Shown: piece after piece, positions 26,736 to 34,430 of the stretch
Numbering within the stretch: position 1 is the stretch's first letter
Layout: the number at the start of each line of letters is the position of its first letter
Source of the DNA: Lentimicrobiaceae bacterium
GTDB lineage: Bacteria > Bacteroidota > Bacteroidia > Bacteroidales > F082
DNA: 64,000 nt
Reading direction: 5' to 3'
Assembly: GCA_002708315.1 (NCBI GenBank)
Contig: PANC01000015.1
Location: 81,671-145,670, forward strand
Notes under the pieces: generated by a model
The model's input: only the letters and a program-made list of their open reading frames with translations
Databases searched by the model: none
Told to the model about the DNA's origin: nothing
Made by a program: the position numbers and the translations under genes

Positions 26736-29136
26736 GAAACCCACAAATAATATAATACGTGATATTTTATTTCTTTATGAAATATCATTGTCAATTGGAG
26801 GAAGCTTAGACCTTGTGAATACCATGTCAGATTTTGTTAGTATTCTGATGCCGCGTAAGAGATTTAATTATATATCCATTTGGCTTGATAAATCAGAAGC
26901 ATTTGTAAGTTCAGTATCAAAAAAAAGCTATAAACTTCATTACTCAAACCCAATCAGCTATGATAACTTAAAGGAAGTTGGCCATGATCACATAATAATA
27001 AAGTCGCTCATAAAACATAGATCACTTCAGGTATCATCTAAGAATAAAAAATTTAAGAAATTTATTTGCGAAAAACACATTAAAGGTGGTTGTTATGTCA
27101 TATATAAACTTGGAAATTTTGGGTTTGTAAAATTATATGACTCTAAGGTAGAGTCTTATGATGAAACAGAAATAGCCAAACTAAGTGGCATAATGGAGAA
27201 GTTCGCAAATGCTATATTGGCATGTCTATATCATGAAAGAGCTCTTGACTTGTCCAATGAGCGAAAGAAACTTTTATCAAATATTCAAACGAGAGAAGAT
27301 TATCTTCTGTCAATGGTTAGAAATTACCCAGGTCTATTTTGGCTGAAAGACAGCAATGGAGTATACAAGTATCTAAATACGCAAAACACGAAAATTATTT
27401 ATGATTTTTTCCAATCAAATGGTAGGAATGTTTTAGGCAAAAAAGATTTTCAGATTTTTGATAATGACATTGCACAGCATATAATCGAAGAAGATGGGCA
27501 CATTAAAAGAACAAAAAAAACAATTCATACCACTAAAATAATAGAAAGCGATGAAACAAAAGTTTGGTATGAAAGCACAAAATTTCCAATACTTCAAAAC
27601 GAGACAGTTATAGGGGTTGCAGGATATGCTCATGATATAACCGAGCGAAAGAACAATGAGCTTACAATGAATTTACAGAGTGTTGCAATGAATGCCGTAT
27701 CTCACGCAATACTTATAACCAATAAAGATGGGGTTATTAAATATATAAACCCTGCTTTTACCGATTTAACGGGATACCTTCCTAATCAAATCATAGGGAA
27801 AACTCCATCAATTATGAAATTAGGATTACAAGATGAGTTTTTCTATAAGAATTTATGGGCAAACATATTACGAGGAGAGAAATTCAATGATAAAATGATG
27901 GAAGTAAATTTTAAGGGAGAAAAATTTTATGTAGAACAATCAATCACACCCGTTACTAATAAAGAAGACGAGATAACACATTTTATTTCTGTGATAAAAA
28001 ATATAACCGAAGAGAAGGCAATAAAAGAAGCGTTATTACTCAGTGAGCAAAGATGGCAGTTTGCTTTGGATGGTTCTGGTGAAGGGGTTTGGGATTGGAA
28101 CCCCATAACAGATGAAGTATACTACTCCATGCAATGGAAGAAGATGTTGGGACATCAGGAAAATGAAATTGGGACCACTCTTGATGAATGGAAGAAAAGA
28201 GTTCATCCTGATGATATTGAAGAATGTTACAAGAATTTGAATAAGCATCTAAAAGGAGATACAGAGCTATATTTTAATGAGCATAGAATGTTGCATAAAA
28301 ATGGACATTATATATGGATACTAGATCGGGGGAAGGCCATTACAAGAGATAAAAATGGGAAACCAACTAGGGTAATAGGAACCCATACCGATATAACCAA
28401 GTTAAAGGAAACAGAGGAAAGGCTCAGAATAGGGATTGATAAAGAAAAGGAATTAAGAATTTTGAAATCAAAATTTATTTCTGTTGCTTCTCACGAATTT
28501 AGAACACCTCTTGCAACAATGATGGTTGCTGCCGAGGCTCTTAGTGATTATAGAGACAGGATGACGCCAAAACAACTTGATGATAGGCTTGCTAAAATTA
28601 AACGACAAATAGGTTACTTGAATAATATTGTTGACGATGTGCTACAATTGGAAAAATTTAGAATGGATAATGAATTATTATCATTTGCAGAGGGCGATAT
28701 AATAGAATACATGAGGAGCATAATTGATGAAATTGATGCAAGCCCAGTATCGAGTCGTATAAAGAAACGATATGCCATAAAAAGCCTAGAGATGGTTTTT
28801 GATAAAAAACTTATTTACCAGATAATTACAAATCTCATCAGCAATTCAATTAAATTTTCCAACAAATCTGAAGATATTATTTTTGAAGTTGAGACATCAA
28901 ATAAACATCTAATTATTAGCATTTCCGATAAAGGAATGGGAATAAGTGAATTAGACCAAAATAATATTTTTGACCCATTTTATCGAAGTGACAATACTAG
29001 CTCAATAACTGGCTCTGGCCTTGGCCTCAGTATAGTAAAAGAAGCGGTTGAAAAACTAAAAGGAGAAATAAAACTAAAATCAAAACTAAATGAAGGAACA
29101 ACATTTACAGTAGCGCTACCTATCAAAAAAAAGTAA
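26728..29136 (+). CDS. PAS-repeat sensor histidine kinase
   Basis: 802 residues from ATG 26728; a TTG at 26716 is also in frame but less likely. Residues 1-185 look like a degenerate GAF-type domain. Three PAS domains follow at about 190-300, 305-425 and 430-560, with PAC endings (GYAHDITERK, SVIKNITEEK, GTHTDITKLKE). HisKA has SHEFRTPLATMM with the phospho-His near 589; the ATPase domain has NLISNSIKFSN near 701, ISDKGMGIS, and GSGLGLSIVKEA near 761. No membrane helix is seen, so a soluble kinase, presumably reading the overlapping FIST protein and signalling to the regulator 26 bases downstream. Confidence 0.94.
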   Translation: MTKKPTNNIIRDILFLYEISLSIGGSLDLVNTMSDFVSILMPRKRFNYISIWLDKSEAFVSSVSKKSYKLHYSNPISYDNLKEVGHDHIIIKSLIKHRSLQVSSKNKKFKKFICEKHIKGGCYVIYKLGNFGFVKLYDSKVESYDETEIAKLSGIMEKFANAILACLYHERALDLSNERKKLLSNIQTREDYLLSMVRNYPGLFWLKDSNGVYKYLNTQNTKIIYDFFQSNGRNVLGKKDFQIFDNDIAQHIIEEDGHIKRTKKTIHTTKIIESDETKVWYESTKFPILQNETVIGVAGYAHDITERKNNELTMNLQSVAMNAVSHAILITNKDGVIKYINPAFTDLTGYLPNQIIGKTPSIMKLGLQDEFFYKNLWANILRGEKFNDKMMEVNFKGEKFYVEQSITPVTNKEDEITHFISVIKNITEEKAIKEALLLSEQRWQFALDGSGEGVWDWNPITDEVYYSMQWKKMLGHQENEIGTTLDEWKKRVHPDDIEECYKNLNKHLKGDTELYFNEHRMLHKNGHYIWILDRGKAITRDKNGKPTRVIGTHTDITKLKETEERLRIGIDKEKELRILKSKFISVASHEFRTPLATMMVAAEALSDYRDRMTPKQLDDRLAKIKRQIGYLNNIVDDVLQLEKFRMDNELLSFAEGDIIEYMRSIIDEIDASPVSSRIKKRYAIKSLEMVFDKKLIYQIITNLISNSIKFSNKSEDIIFEVETSNKHLIISISDKGMGISELDQNNIFDPFYRSDNTSSITGSGLGLSIVKEAVEKLKGEIKLKSKLNEGTTFTVALPIKKK

Positions 29137-29153
29137 CCTAAAATAACCTAAAA
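29134..29153 (+). repeat. Tandem duplication of a 10-base unit
   Basis: TAACCTAAAA occurs twice in direct succession; the first copy contains the TAA stop of the PAS kinase. It fills the short gap before the response regulator start. Confidence 0.8.
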
Positions 29154-29162
29154 TATCAATAA

Positions 29163-30116
29163 ATGTCAATAAAATCTATCCTGCTAATAGAAGACGAGGA
29201 CGACCTACGAGTCGAGGTAACAGAAGTGTTAACCATTGAAGGCTATAACATGATCGGTGCCAAAGATGGTAATGAAGGGGTTAAATTAGCCCGTAAATAC
29301 CTACCAGATATAATAATTTGTGATATAATGTTGCCTAAAAAAAATGGCTTAGATGTATTAAGAAGATTATCTAAATATCCTGAAACGTCTAGTACCCCTT
29401 TTATTTTTATTACGGCTCTTTCTGAAAGAGAAAATGTTAGAAAGGGCATGACTCAAGGAGCTGATGACTACATAATAAAACCATTTACAATAGGCGAATT
29501 ATTAGATTCTATAAAGGCAAGAGAGAAAAAAACATTTCAGGTAGAGAATAAAATTGCCAGCGCCTTGAAGTCTTTGGAGAATGAAACAGAAAATAGAATT
29601 CGTGAATTTAAAGACGCGCTAGATGCAAAGTCAGAAGACTCAACATTTTCATTAGAAAATACTTATAAAGACACCAATTATAGTGCAAAGCATGAAATAA
29701 ACGCTGAAATATTGCGATTAATAGATGTGAGCAATACGCTAGAAAATCTTCAGCATACGGTAAGCAAGATGCTTAAGGCGGGTAATTTATCATCAAAGGA
29801 GGAAGAAACCTTCATTAAGCTCTTAAATAAAATAAGAGAACCTAAAATTATTTCGGATACTAAAAGTTTATTTCTTATGAAGTTTAATAGATCTAAACCA
29901 GAATTTTTTGGTAGGCTTTTAAAGAAACATTCAAACCTATCTCAACAAGATCTTTTGTTGTGCAGCACAATGATACTTAATTTAAGCGGGAGACAAATTT
30001 CTGGTATTTTAGGAATAGAACTAGAAAGTGTTTACAAAAAAAAATATAGACTTAAGAAAAAACTAGGCCTAGTTCAAAAAGATAATGTTATGATCTACCT
30101 TCGTGAATTCGAATGA
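29163..30116 (+). CDS. Response regulator with C-terminal LuxR-like HTH
   Basis: 317 residues. The receiver domain (1-120) has the acidic pocket EDEDD at 10-14, phospho-acceptor Asp54 in CDIMLPKKNG, Thr/Ser switch ITALS and Lys in IIKPF. A helical, charged linker spans about 125-250. The last 65 residues (LSQQDLLLCSTMILNLSGRQISGILGIELESVYKKKYRLKKKL) form a helix-turn-helix of the type found at the end of Bacteroidota tetratricopeptide regulators, so a DNA-binding output is expected. It follows the kinase by 26 bases and is its probable partner. Confidence 0.92.
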   Translation: MSIKSILLIEDEDDLRVEVTEVLTIEGYNMIGAKDGNEGVKLARKYLPDIIICDIMLPKKNGLDVLRRLSKYPETSSTPFIFITALSERENVRKGMTQGADDYIIKPFTIGELLDSIKAREKKTFQVENKIASALKSLENETENRIREFKDALDAKSEDSTFSLENTYKDTNYSAKHEINAEILRLIDVSNTLENLQHTVSKMLKAGNLSSKEEETFIKLLNKIREPKIISDTKSLFLMKFNRSKPEFFGRLLKKHSNLSQQDLLLCSTMILNLSGRQISGILGIELESVYKKKYRLKKKLGLVQKDNVMIYLREFE

Positions 30117-30204
30117 TGTTTCATGTGCCGATGTACTGCCTGAGAGCATTTGTAATCTCTTGTTGGCAATAGGCACATATTTAATTACAATTGTGTAATT
30201 AACC

Positions 30205-30318
30205 TTAGTGGGCAGTTTCATCCCATCTGTCATCAATAATAGGAGCATCTTTAATCATTTTTATTAACCATACAATACCCACAACTAAAACGCCTGCAAT
30301 TCCAAAATACAATATCAT
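30205..30318 (-). CDS. Small membrane peptide, 37 residues
   Basis: ATG at 30318 to TAA at 30205. The product has one membrane helix (MILYFGIAGVLVVGIVWLI) and a short charged tail (KMIKDAPIIDDRWDETAH). A purine-rich AAGGGGGG ends six bases before the ATG, a strong Shine-Dalgarno by the standard of this genome. It sits in the 438-base gap between the response regulator and crcB and is antisense to neither. I do not recognise it. The rest of the gap is AT-rich without further signals I can support. Confidence 0.5.
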   Translation of the reverse strand: MILYFGIAGVLVVGIVWLIKMIKDAPIIDDRWDETAH

Positions 30319-30554
30319 AATATTCCCCCCTTTTTATTATTAATAATAACAATAAATTTTCATCAACAAAGGATTAAAAAAAAAATGAATTACCGAATGA
30401 AATTGTATGGACATTAATTAGACATAATGTCAAATGTTAATTTTATCATTGTGAAAAAGGAAAAGTTAATCAAGGTAATTTTACTAGTAATGACAATTAA
30501 TTATGTTATATTTTGAACGCAGAACACAAAAAAGATGGTGATAAAGCTTTGTTT

Positions 30555-30932
30555 TTAGGCATGGTTTTTTGCTATAAAGAAGATCAGTGAAATCCCCACA
30601 ATTACACTTATTACCACATTCATAATCGCCACAGTATAATGCCCATGTTTTATTAACTCGAATGTTTCTAAACTAAAAGTTGAAAATGTACTAAAGCCGC
30701 CACAGAATCCTGTTATAATAAATAGTTTAAGCATCATACTTTCAGACATTTTTCCAGTAAAATATACAACAGCTAAGGCTATAACTATGCAACTCAACAT
30801 GTTAGAGATAAAGGTTCCCAAGACCAATGGAAAATCTGTTGCGGATAGTTTAATCATAAGTTTTGATATTCCAAACCTACATAGGCTTCCTAGCCCTCCC
30901 CCAATAAAAATTGCTAAAATATTCAAAGTCAT
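30555..30932 (-). CDS. crcB: Fluoride channel CrcB/Fluc
   Basis: 125 residues with four membrane helices, normal for a single-domain Fluc that works as an antiparallel dimer exporting fluoride. Family motifs are present: IGGGLGSLCRFGIS at the start, GTFISNMLSC in helix 2 and GFCGGFSTFSTFSLE in helix 3, the last with the phenylalanines that line the pore. I looked for a crcB-type fluoride riboswitch upstream and did not find its consensus. A -7 box lies about 100 bases upstream, so the leader is about 95 nt and contains an inverted repeat. Confidence 0.95.
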   Translation of the reverse strand: MTLNILAIFIGGGLGSLCRFGISKLMIKLSATDFPLVLGTFISNMLSCIVIALAVVYFTGKMSESMMLKLFIITGFCGGFSTFSTFSLETFELIKHGHYTVAIMNVVISVIVGISLIFFIAKNHA

Positions 30933-30977
30933 AATCCGTTATATTAGTTATGTAGTAGTTTAATTTTTTGTAAAAAC

Positions 30978-30999
30978 ATCAATAATGTTAATTATTGAT
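30978..30999. promoter_or_regulatory. Inverted repeat in the crcB leader
   Basis: ATCAATAA (30978-30985) and TTATTGAT (30992-30999) form a perfect 8-base inverted repeat around TGTTAA. It lies between the crcB -7 box and its start codon, within the 309-base gap before the REC-kinase gene. It could be a regulator site or an RNA hairpin. Confidence 0.4.
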
Positions 31000-31031
31000 A
31001 CCACCAATTAGAACTTGCCATATGGCCTTAG

Positions 31032-31039
31032 CAAAGGTA
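31032..31039 (-). promoter_or_regulatory. -7 box for crcB
   Basis: Minus-strand TACCTTTG fits TAnnTTTG, 99 nt upstream of the crcB ATG. Confidence 0.4.
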
Positions 31040-31226
31040 CTTTTTTAAATAAAAAATACTCAATGACTCTATAATTGCTGTTTAGCTTTAGTTAAATTAT
31101 GTTTCAAAACAATTTTAATGTTGTCCATAATTTGTCCCATTATAATTTCAAAATAGTTAAAACTATATCTTATTTTTACACTCAATATAATAAAATAACA
31201 TTAGTATTTTATTACAAATTTTTTAT

Positions 31227-31234
31227 TATCTTTG
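31227..31234 (+). promoter_or_regulatory. -7 box abutting the REC-kinase start
   Basis: TATCTTTG ends seven bases before the ATG at 31242, so transcription should begin at or within a base or two of the start codon: a probable leaderless mRNA. Confidence 0.5.
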
Positions 31235-31241
31235 CCAAATA

Positions 31242-32318
31242 ATGAATAACAACATACTTATTATAGAAGATGATGACGACCTAAGAGAGGAGGTTGTTGG
31301 AATGCTAAGTTTTGAAAACTATAATGTTTTAGAAGCGCGTGATGGCATTAGCGCAATAGAATTAGCAAAAATAAATAAACCAGATCTAATCTTGTGCGAT
31401 ATAATGATGCAAGGCATAGATGGTTATGATACAATTGATAAAATCCGCGAAAGTTTAAATTCGGTTACAACTCCTGTTGTATTCATATCTGCATTATCAT
31501 CACGGGATGATGTGCGTAAGGGGATGAGCCATGGTGCAAATGATTATTTAACAAAACCATTTGCAAGGCGTGAATTATTGGGAGTGGTTGAAAACCAGTT
31601 AGCCAAACAAAAAAACATTAACAATTATACGGAGGAAAAGAATGATGATTTAAGAAAGAATCTTCTTTTGAACTTGCCGCATGAATTCCGCACGCCCCTT
31701 AATTCAATTGTGGGCTATGGCTCTATTTTAAAAATGAATGATGCTCAAATGGGTATTTCAGAGCTAAAGGAGATAGGTGATAATCTTGTTGAAAGTGGTA
31801 ACAGACTTACACAGGTTGTTGATCAATACTTGCAGTACACAGAGCTTTTGGTTAAATCTCAAAGCGCATTAGATTCAGAAATAATAAAGGATGCACATGT
31901 TATTCTTGCGGATTGTGCGACAATTGTTGCTTCGAAGTTTGATAGGAAAAATGACCTCATACTTGGGCTAGAACCCATTGATTTAAATATTTCAGATTAT
32001 TATTTCAAAATGTTAATTACTAACATCGTTGACAACAGTTTCAAATTTTCACATCCAGAAAGCAAGGTTGACATTAAAGCCGAGGAAATTGATGGTTTTT
32101 ATACTATAATAGTAAAAGATAATGGAATAGGATTTCCTGATAATAAAGTTGATAATATTGGAGCCTTTGTACAGTTTGATAGAGACAAAAATGAACAACA
32201 GGGCATAGGACTAGGTTTAGCGATTGCTAAAATGATCGCGAAAGTTTATGGTGGAAAAATAGTTATTGGTTCAACAAAAGAAGGGACCAGTGTAAGTTTG
32301 AAAATTAAAGTAGGTTAG
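31242..32318 (+). CDS. Receiver-histidine kinase hybrid
   Basis: 358 residues with the receiver first: acidic pocket EDDDD at 9-13, Asp53 in CDIMMQGIDG, ISALS and LTKPF. A short linker leads to HisKA (LPHEFRTPLNSIVGYGS, His near 147) and an ATPase domain (ITNIVDNSFKFSHPE, VKDNGIGFPD, GIGLGLAIAKMIAK). Receiver-first kinases usually take a signal by phosphotransfer from another kinase and pass it on. The receiver resembles that of the regulator at 29163 in sequence (DVRKGMSHGANDY against NVRKGMTQGADDY), suggesting duplication and a shared pathway. No membrane segment. Confidence 0.93.
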   Translation: MNNNILIIEDDDDLREEVVGMLSFENYNVLEARDGISAIELAKINKPDLILCDIMMQGIDGYDTIDKIRESLNSVTTPVVFISALSSRDDVRKGMSHGANDYLTKPFARRELLGVVENQLAKQKNINNYTEEKNDDLRKNLLLNLPHEFRTPLNSIVGYGSILKMNDAQMGISELKEIGDNLVESGNRLTQVVDQYLQYTELLVKSQSALDSEIIKDAHVILADCATIVASKFDRKNDLILGLEPIDLNISDYYFKMLITNIVDNSFKFSHPESKVDIKAEEIDGFYTIIVKDNGIGFPDNKVDNIGAFVQFDRDKNEQQGIGLGLAIAKMIAKVYGGKIVIGSTKEGTSVSLKIKVG

Positions 32319-32328
32319 TAGTGGTTGT

Positions 32329-32363
32329 GCACCTCTGTCACGAAAGTGCAGAGGTGCTTTTTT
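32329..32363 (+). terminator. Strong terminator after the REC-kinase gene
   Basis: GCACCTCTG (32329-32337) pairs with CAGAGGTGC (32349-32357); inside, CAC/GTG close a GAAA tetraloop. Six T follow. Confidence 0.93.
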
Positions 32364-32408
32364 ACGCTAGGTAAAATATGCTTCACAGTCACGATCAATT
32401 ATAAACAA

Positions 32409-32439
32409 AATATCCCGGCCTATTGCCGGGATATTTTTA
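32409..32439. terminator. Second hairpin terminator, possibly bidirectional
   Basis: AATATCCCGGC (32409-32419) pairs with GCCGGGATATT (32425-32435), followed by TTTAT; A-rich sequence on the left makes it usable in both directions. It lies 46 bases after the first terminator and insulates glnS. Confidence 0.85.
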
Positions 32440-32560
32440 TTTAATCACAGTTATAACAGTCCAATAATTAACACTATTTATTTTCCCTGCCATATCTTTT
32501 CAAATTTTAAAATTAATTAAGATTAGCTAAATACTTAGTACGACAGAATGTATTTCTAAG

Positions 32561-32568
32561 TATTTTTG
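32561..32568 (+). promoter_or_regulatory. -7 box for glnS
   Basis: TATTTTTG fits TAnnTTTG and ends 26 nt before the glnS ATG. Confidence 0.5.
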
Positions 32569-32594
32569 TAGTTTGATAAATAATTAATACACAT

Positions 32595-34277
32595 ATGGAT
32601 TTTCCTGAAAATGAAAAGAGATCTCTTAACTTTATAGAATGCATAATAGAAGAAGACATAAAGGAAAATAAAAATCAAGGTAGAGTTCATCTACGATTTC
32701 CTCCTGAACCTAACGGGTATCTTCATATTGGACACGCAAAATCCATTTGTTTAAACTTTGGATTAGCAAGTGAATACAATGGACTTTGCAATTTGAGGTT
32801 TGATGATACTAATCCCGAGAAGGAAGATATTGAGTATGTTGAGTCCATAATGGAAGACATAAAGTGGCTTGGATTCAATTGGGATGGCGAGCCCAAATTT
32901 GCATCAGATTATTTTCAACAACTTTATGACTGGGCAGTATTTCTAATTAAAAAAGGTAAGGCATATGTTGATGAACAGCCTCAGGAACTCATAAGTTCTC
33001 AAAGAGGTGTTCCTACTCGTCCAGGTGTAGAAAGTCCATATCGTGACAGGCCTATTGAAGAAAGCCTAGATTTGTTTGAGCGAATGAAAAATGGAGAATT
33101 TGAATCGGGAAAGATGATATTGAGAGCAAAAATAGATATGAATTCTCCCAATATGCACATGCGAGATCCTATTATGTATCGCATACTTAATCAAGAACAT
33201 CACCGTACAGGAAACCAATGGTGTATATATCCAATGTATGACTGGGCACATGGTCAGTCAGATTTTATTGAAGGCATTACACACTCAATATGTACTTTGG
33301 AATTTGAAATACACAGACCTCTTTATGATTGGTCATTGGATCAAATTGTTGAAGGGAGTTATCGTCCTCAACAAATAGAATTTGCGAGACTCAACCTGAG
33401 CTATACAATTATGAGTAAGCGCAAGTTGCTAGAATTGGTAACAGACGATTATGTTAATGGATGGGATGACCCTCGAATGCCTACAATTTCTGGGTTTAGA
33501 AGACGTGGGTACACTCCGGAATCAATAAGAAAATTTGCTGACAGAATAGGTGTTGCAAAGCGTGATAATATAATAGATGTAAGCTTACTTGAATTTAGTG
33601 TTCGTGAACATCTCAACCAGATTGCGCCTCGCAGGCTGGGGGTTATCGATCCAGTTAAAGTTATAATTACAAATTATCCTGAAAATAAACTTGAACAATT
33701 AAATCTTATAAATAATCCAAACGATGAAAATAGCGGGCATAGAGATGTACCATTTACTCGTGAAATTTTCATAGAACGAGATGATTTTATGGAAGATCCA
33801 CCAAAGAAATTTTTTAGACTTGGGCCTGATAGAGAGGTCAGGCTTATTGGTGCCTATATAATTAAGTGCGAGGGTTTCAAGAAAGATGACGATGGCAGAA
33901 TCGAAGAGGTTTACTGTTCCTATGATCCTGAAACGAAAAGTGGTGAATCGGGCGCTAAACGTAAAGTTAAGGGAACTCTACATTGGGTCAGCGCGGAAAA
34001 GGCAGTAAATGCTGAGGTAAGATTATATGATAGATTATTTTTAGATGAGGATCCAGGTGGGCACAAGGAAACGGACTTTAAACAATTTTTGAACCCTGAT
34101 TCACTCAAAGTTATTACTAATGCAAAGCTGGAGCCATCATTATCAAACATAGATATTGGTGATAAGATGCAACTTCAGCGTCTTGGCTATTTTTGTGTGG
34201 ATGTTGAGAGTTCCAGTAAAAAAATTGTCCTTAACCGCACAGTTCCATTGCGAGATGGGTGGGCCAAAAAAAGATAA
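32595..34277 (+). CDS. glnS: Glutaminyl-tRNA synthetase
   Basis: 560 residues, the usual bacterial GlnRS length. Class I signatures: RFPPEPNGYLHIGHAKS (HIGH near 42-45) and IMSKRKLLELV (KMSKS equivalent near 272). FDDTNPEKE and the acceptor-end binding region are followed by the C-terminal beta-barrel anticodon domain (RRLGVIDPVKV, FFRLGPDREVRL, ending VPLRDGWAKK). It charges tRNA-Gln directly, so the organism does not depend only on the GatCAB amidotransferase route. A tRNA-Gln(CTG) gene follows on the same strand after 58 bases without an evident promoter or terminator between, so enzyme and substrate RNA may share a transcript. Confidence 0.97.
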   Translation: MDFPENEKRSLNFIECIIEEDIKENKNQGRVHLRFPPEPNGYLHIGHAKSICLNFGLASEYNGLCNLRFDDTNPEKEDIEYVESIMEDIKWLGFNWDGEPKFASDYFQQLYDWAVFLIKKGKAYVDEQPQELISSQRGVPTRPGVESPYRDRPIEESLDLFERMKNGEFESGKMILRAKIDMNSPNMHMRDPIMYRILNQEHHRTGNQWCIYPMYDWAHGQSDFIEGITHSICTLEFEIHRPLYDWSLDQIVEGSYRPQQIEFARLNLSYTIMSKRKLLELVTDDYVNGWDDPRMPTISGFRRRGYTPESIRKFADRIGVAKRDNIIDVSLLEFSVREHLNQIAPRRLGVIDPVKVIITNYPENKLEQLNLINNPNDENSGHRDVPFTREIFIERDDFMEDPPKKFFRLGPDREVRLIGAYIIKCEGFKKDDDGRIEEVYCSYDPETKSGESGAKRKVKGTLHWVSAEKAVNAEVRLYDRLFLDEDPGGHKETDFKQFLNPDSLKVITNAKLEPSLSNIDIGDKMQLQRLGYFCVDVESSSKKIVLNRTVPLRDGWAKKR

Positions 34278-34335
34278 AAAACAAGATGCTGGCAGAATAT
34301 TGTTTAGTTAGAAAAATATAACCTTGAAAACTATT

Positions 34336-34411
34336 TGCCCGATGGTGTAATTGGCAACACGTCTGATTCTGAATCAGAAGAGTCTATGTTCGAACCCTGG
34401 TCGGGGAACCA
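34336..34411 (+). tRNA. tRNA-Gln (CTG), two stem mismatches
   Basis: Anticodon CTG at 34369-34371 in loop TTCTGAA, with a perfect anticodon stem TCTGA/TCAGA and D-stem GTGT/ACAC. The acceptor stem pairs TGCCCGA with TCGGGGA, giving a G-G clash at positions 2-71; the T-stem CTATG/CCTGG has a T-C clash at 52-62. T1-A72, discriminator A34408 and an encoded CCA (34409-34411) are present. It reads CAG codons. The two mismatches make it weaker than usual but not obviously dead. Confidence 0.9.
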
Positions 34412-34430
34412 TACACCCATATACATCTGA

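Noticed and set aside
30933-31039. Fluoride riboswitch before crcB
   Set aside because: The conserved GG-x-GAUGG and CUGAUGA segments are not found in the leader.
32364-32408. A small RNA between two hairpins after the REC-kinase gene
   Set aside because: Only 45 bases and no promoter box between the hairpins; the second hairpin is better explained as insulation of glnS.
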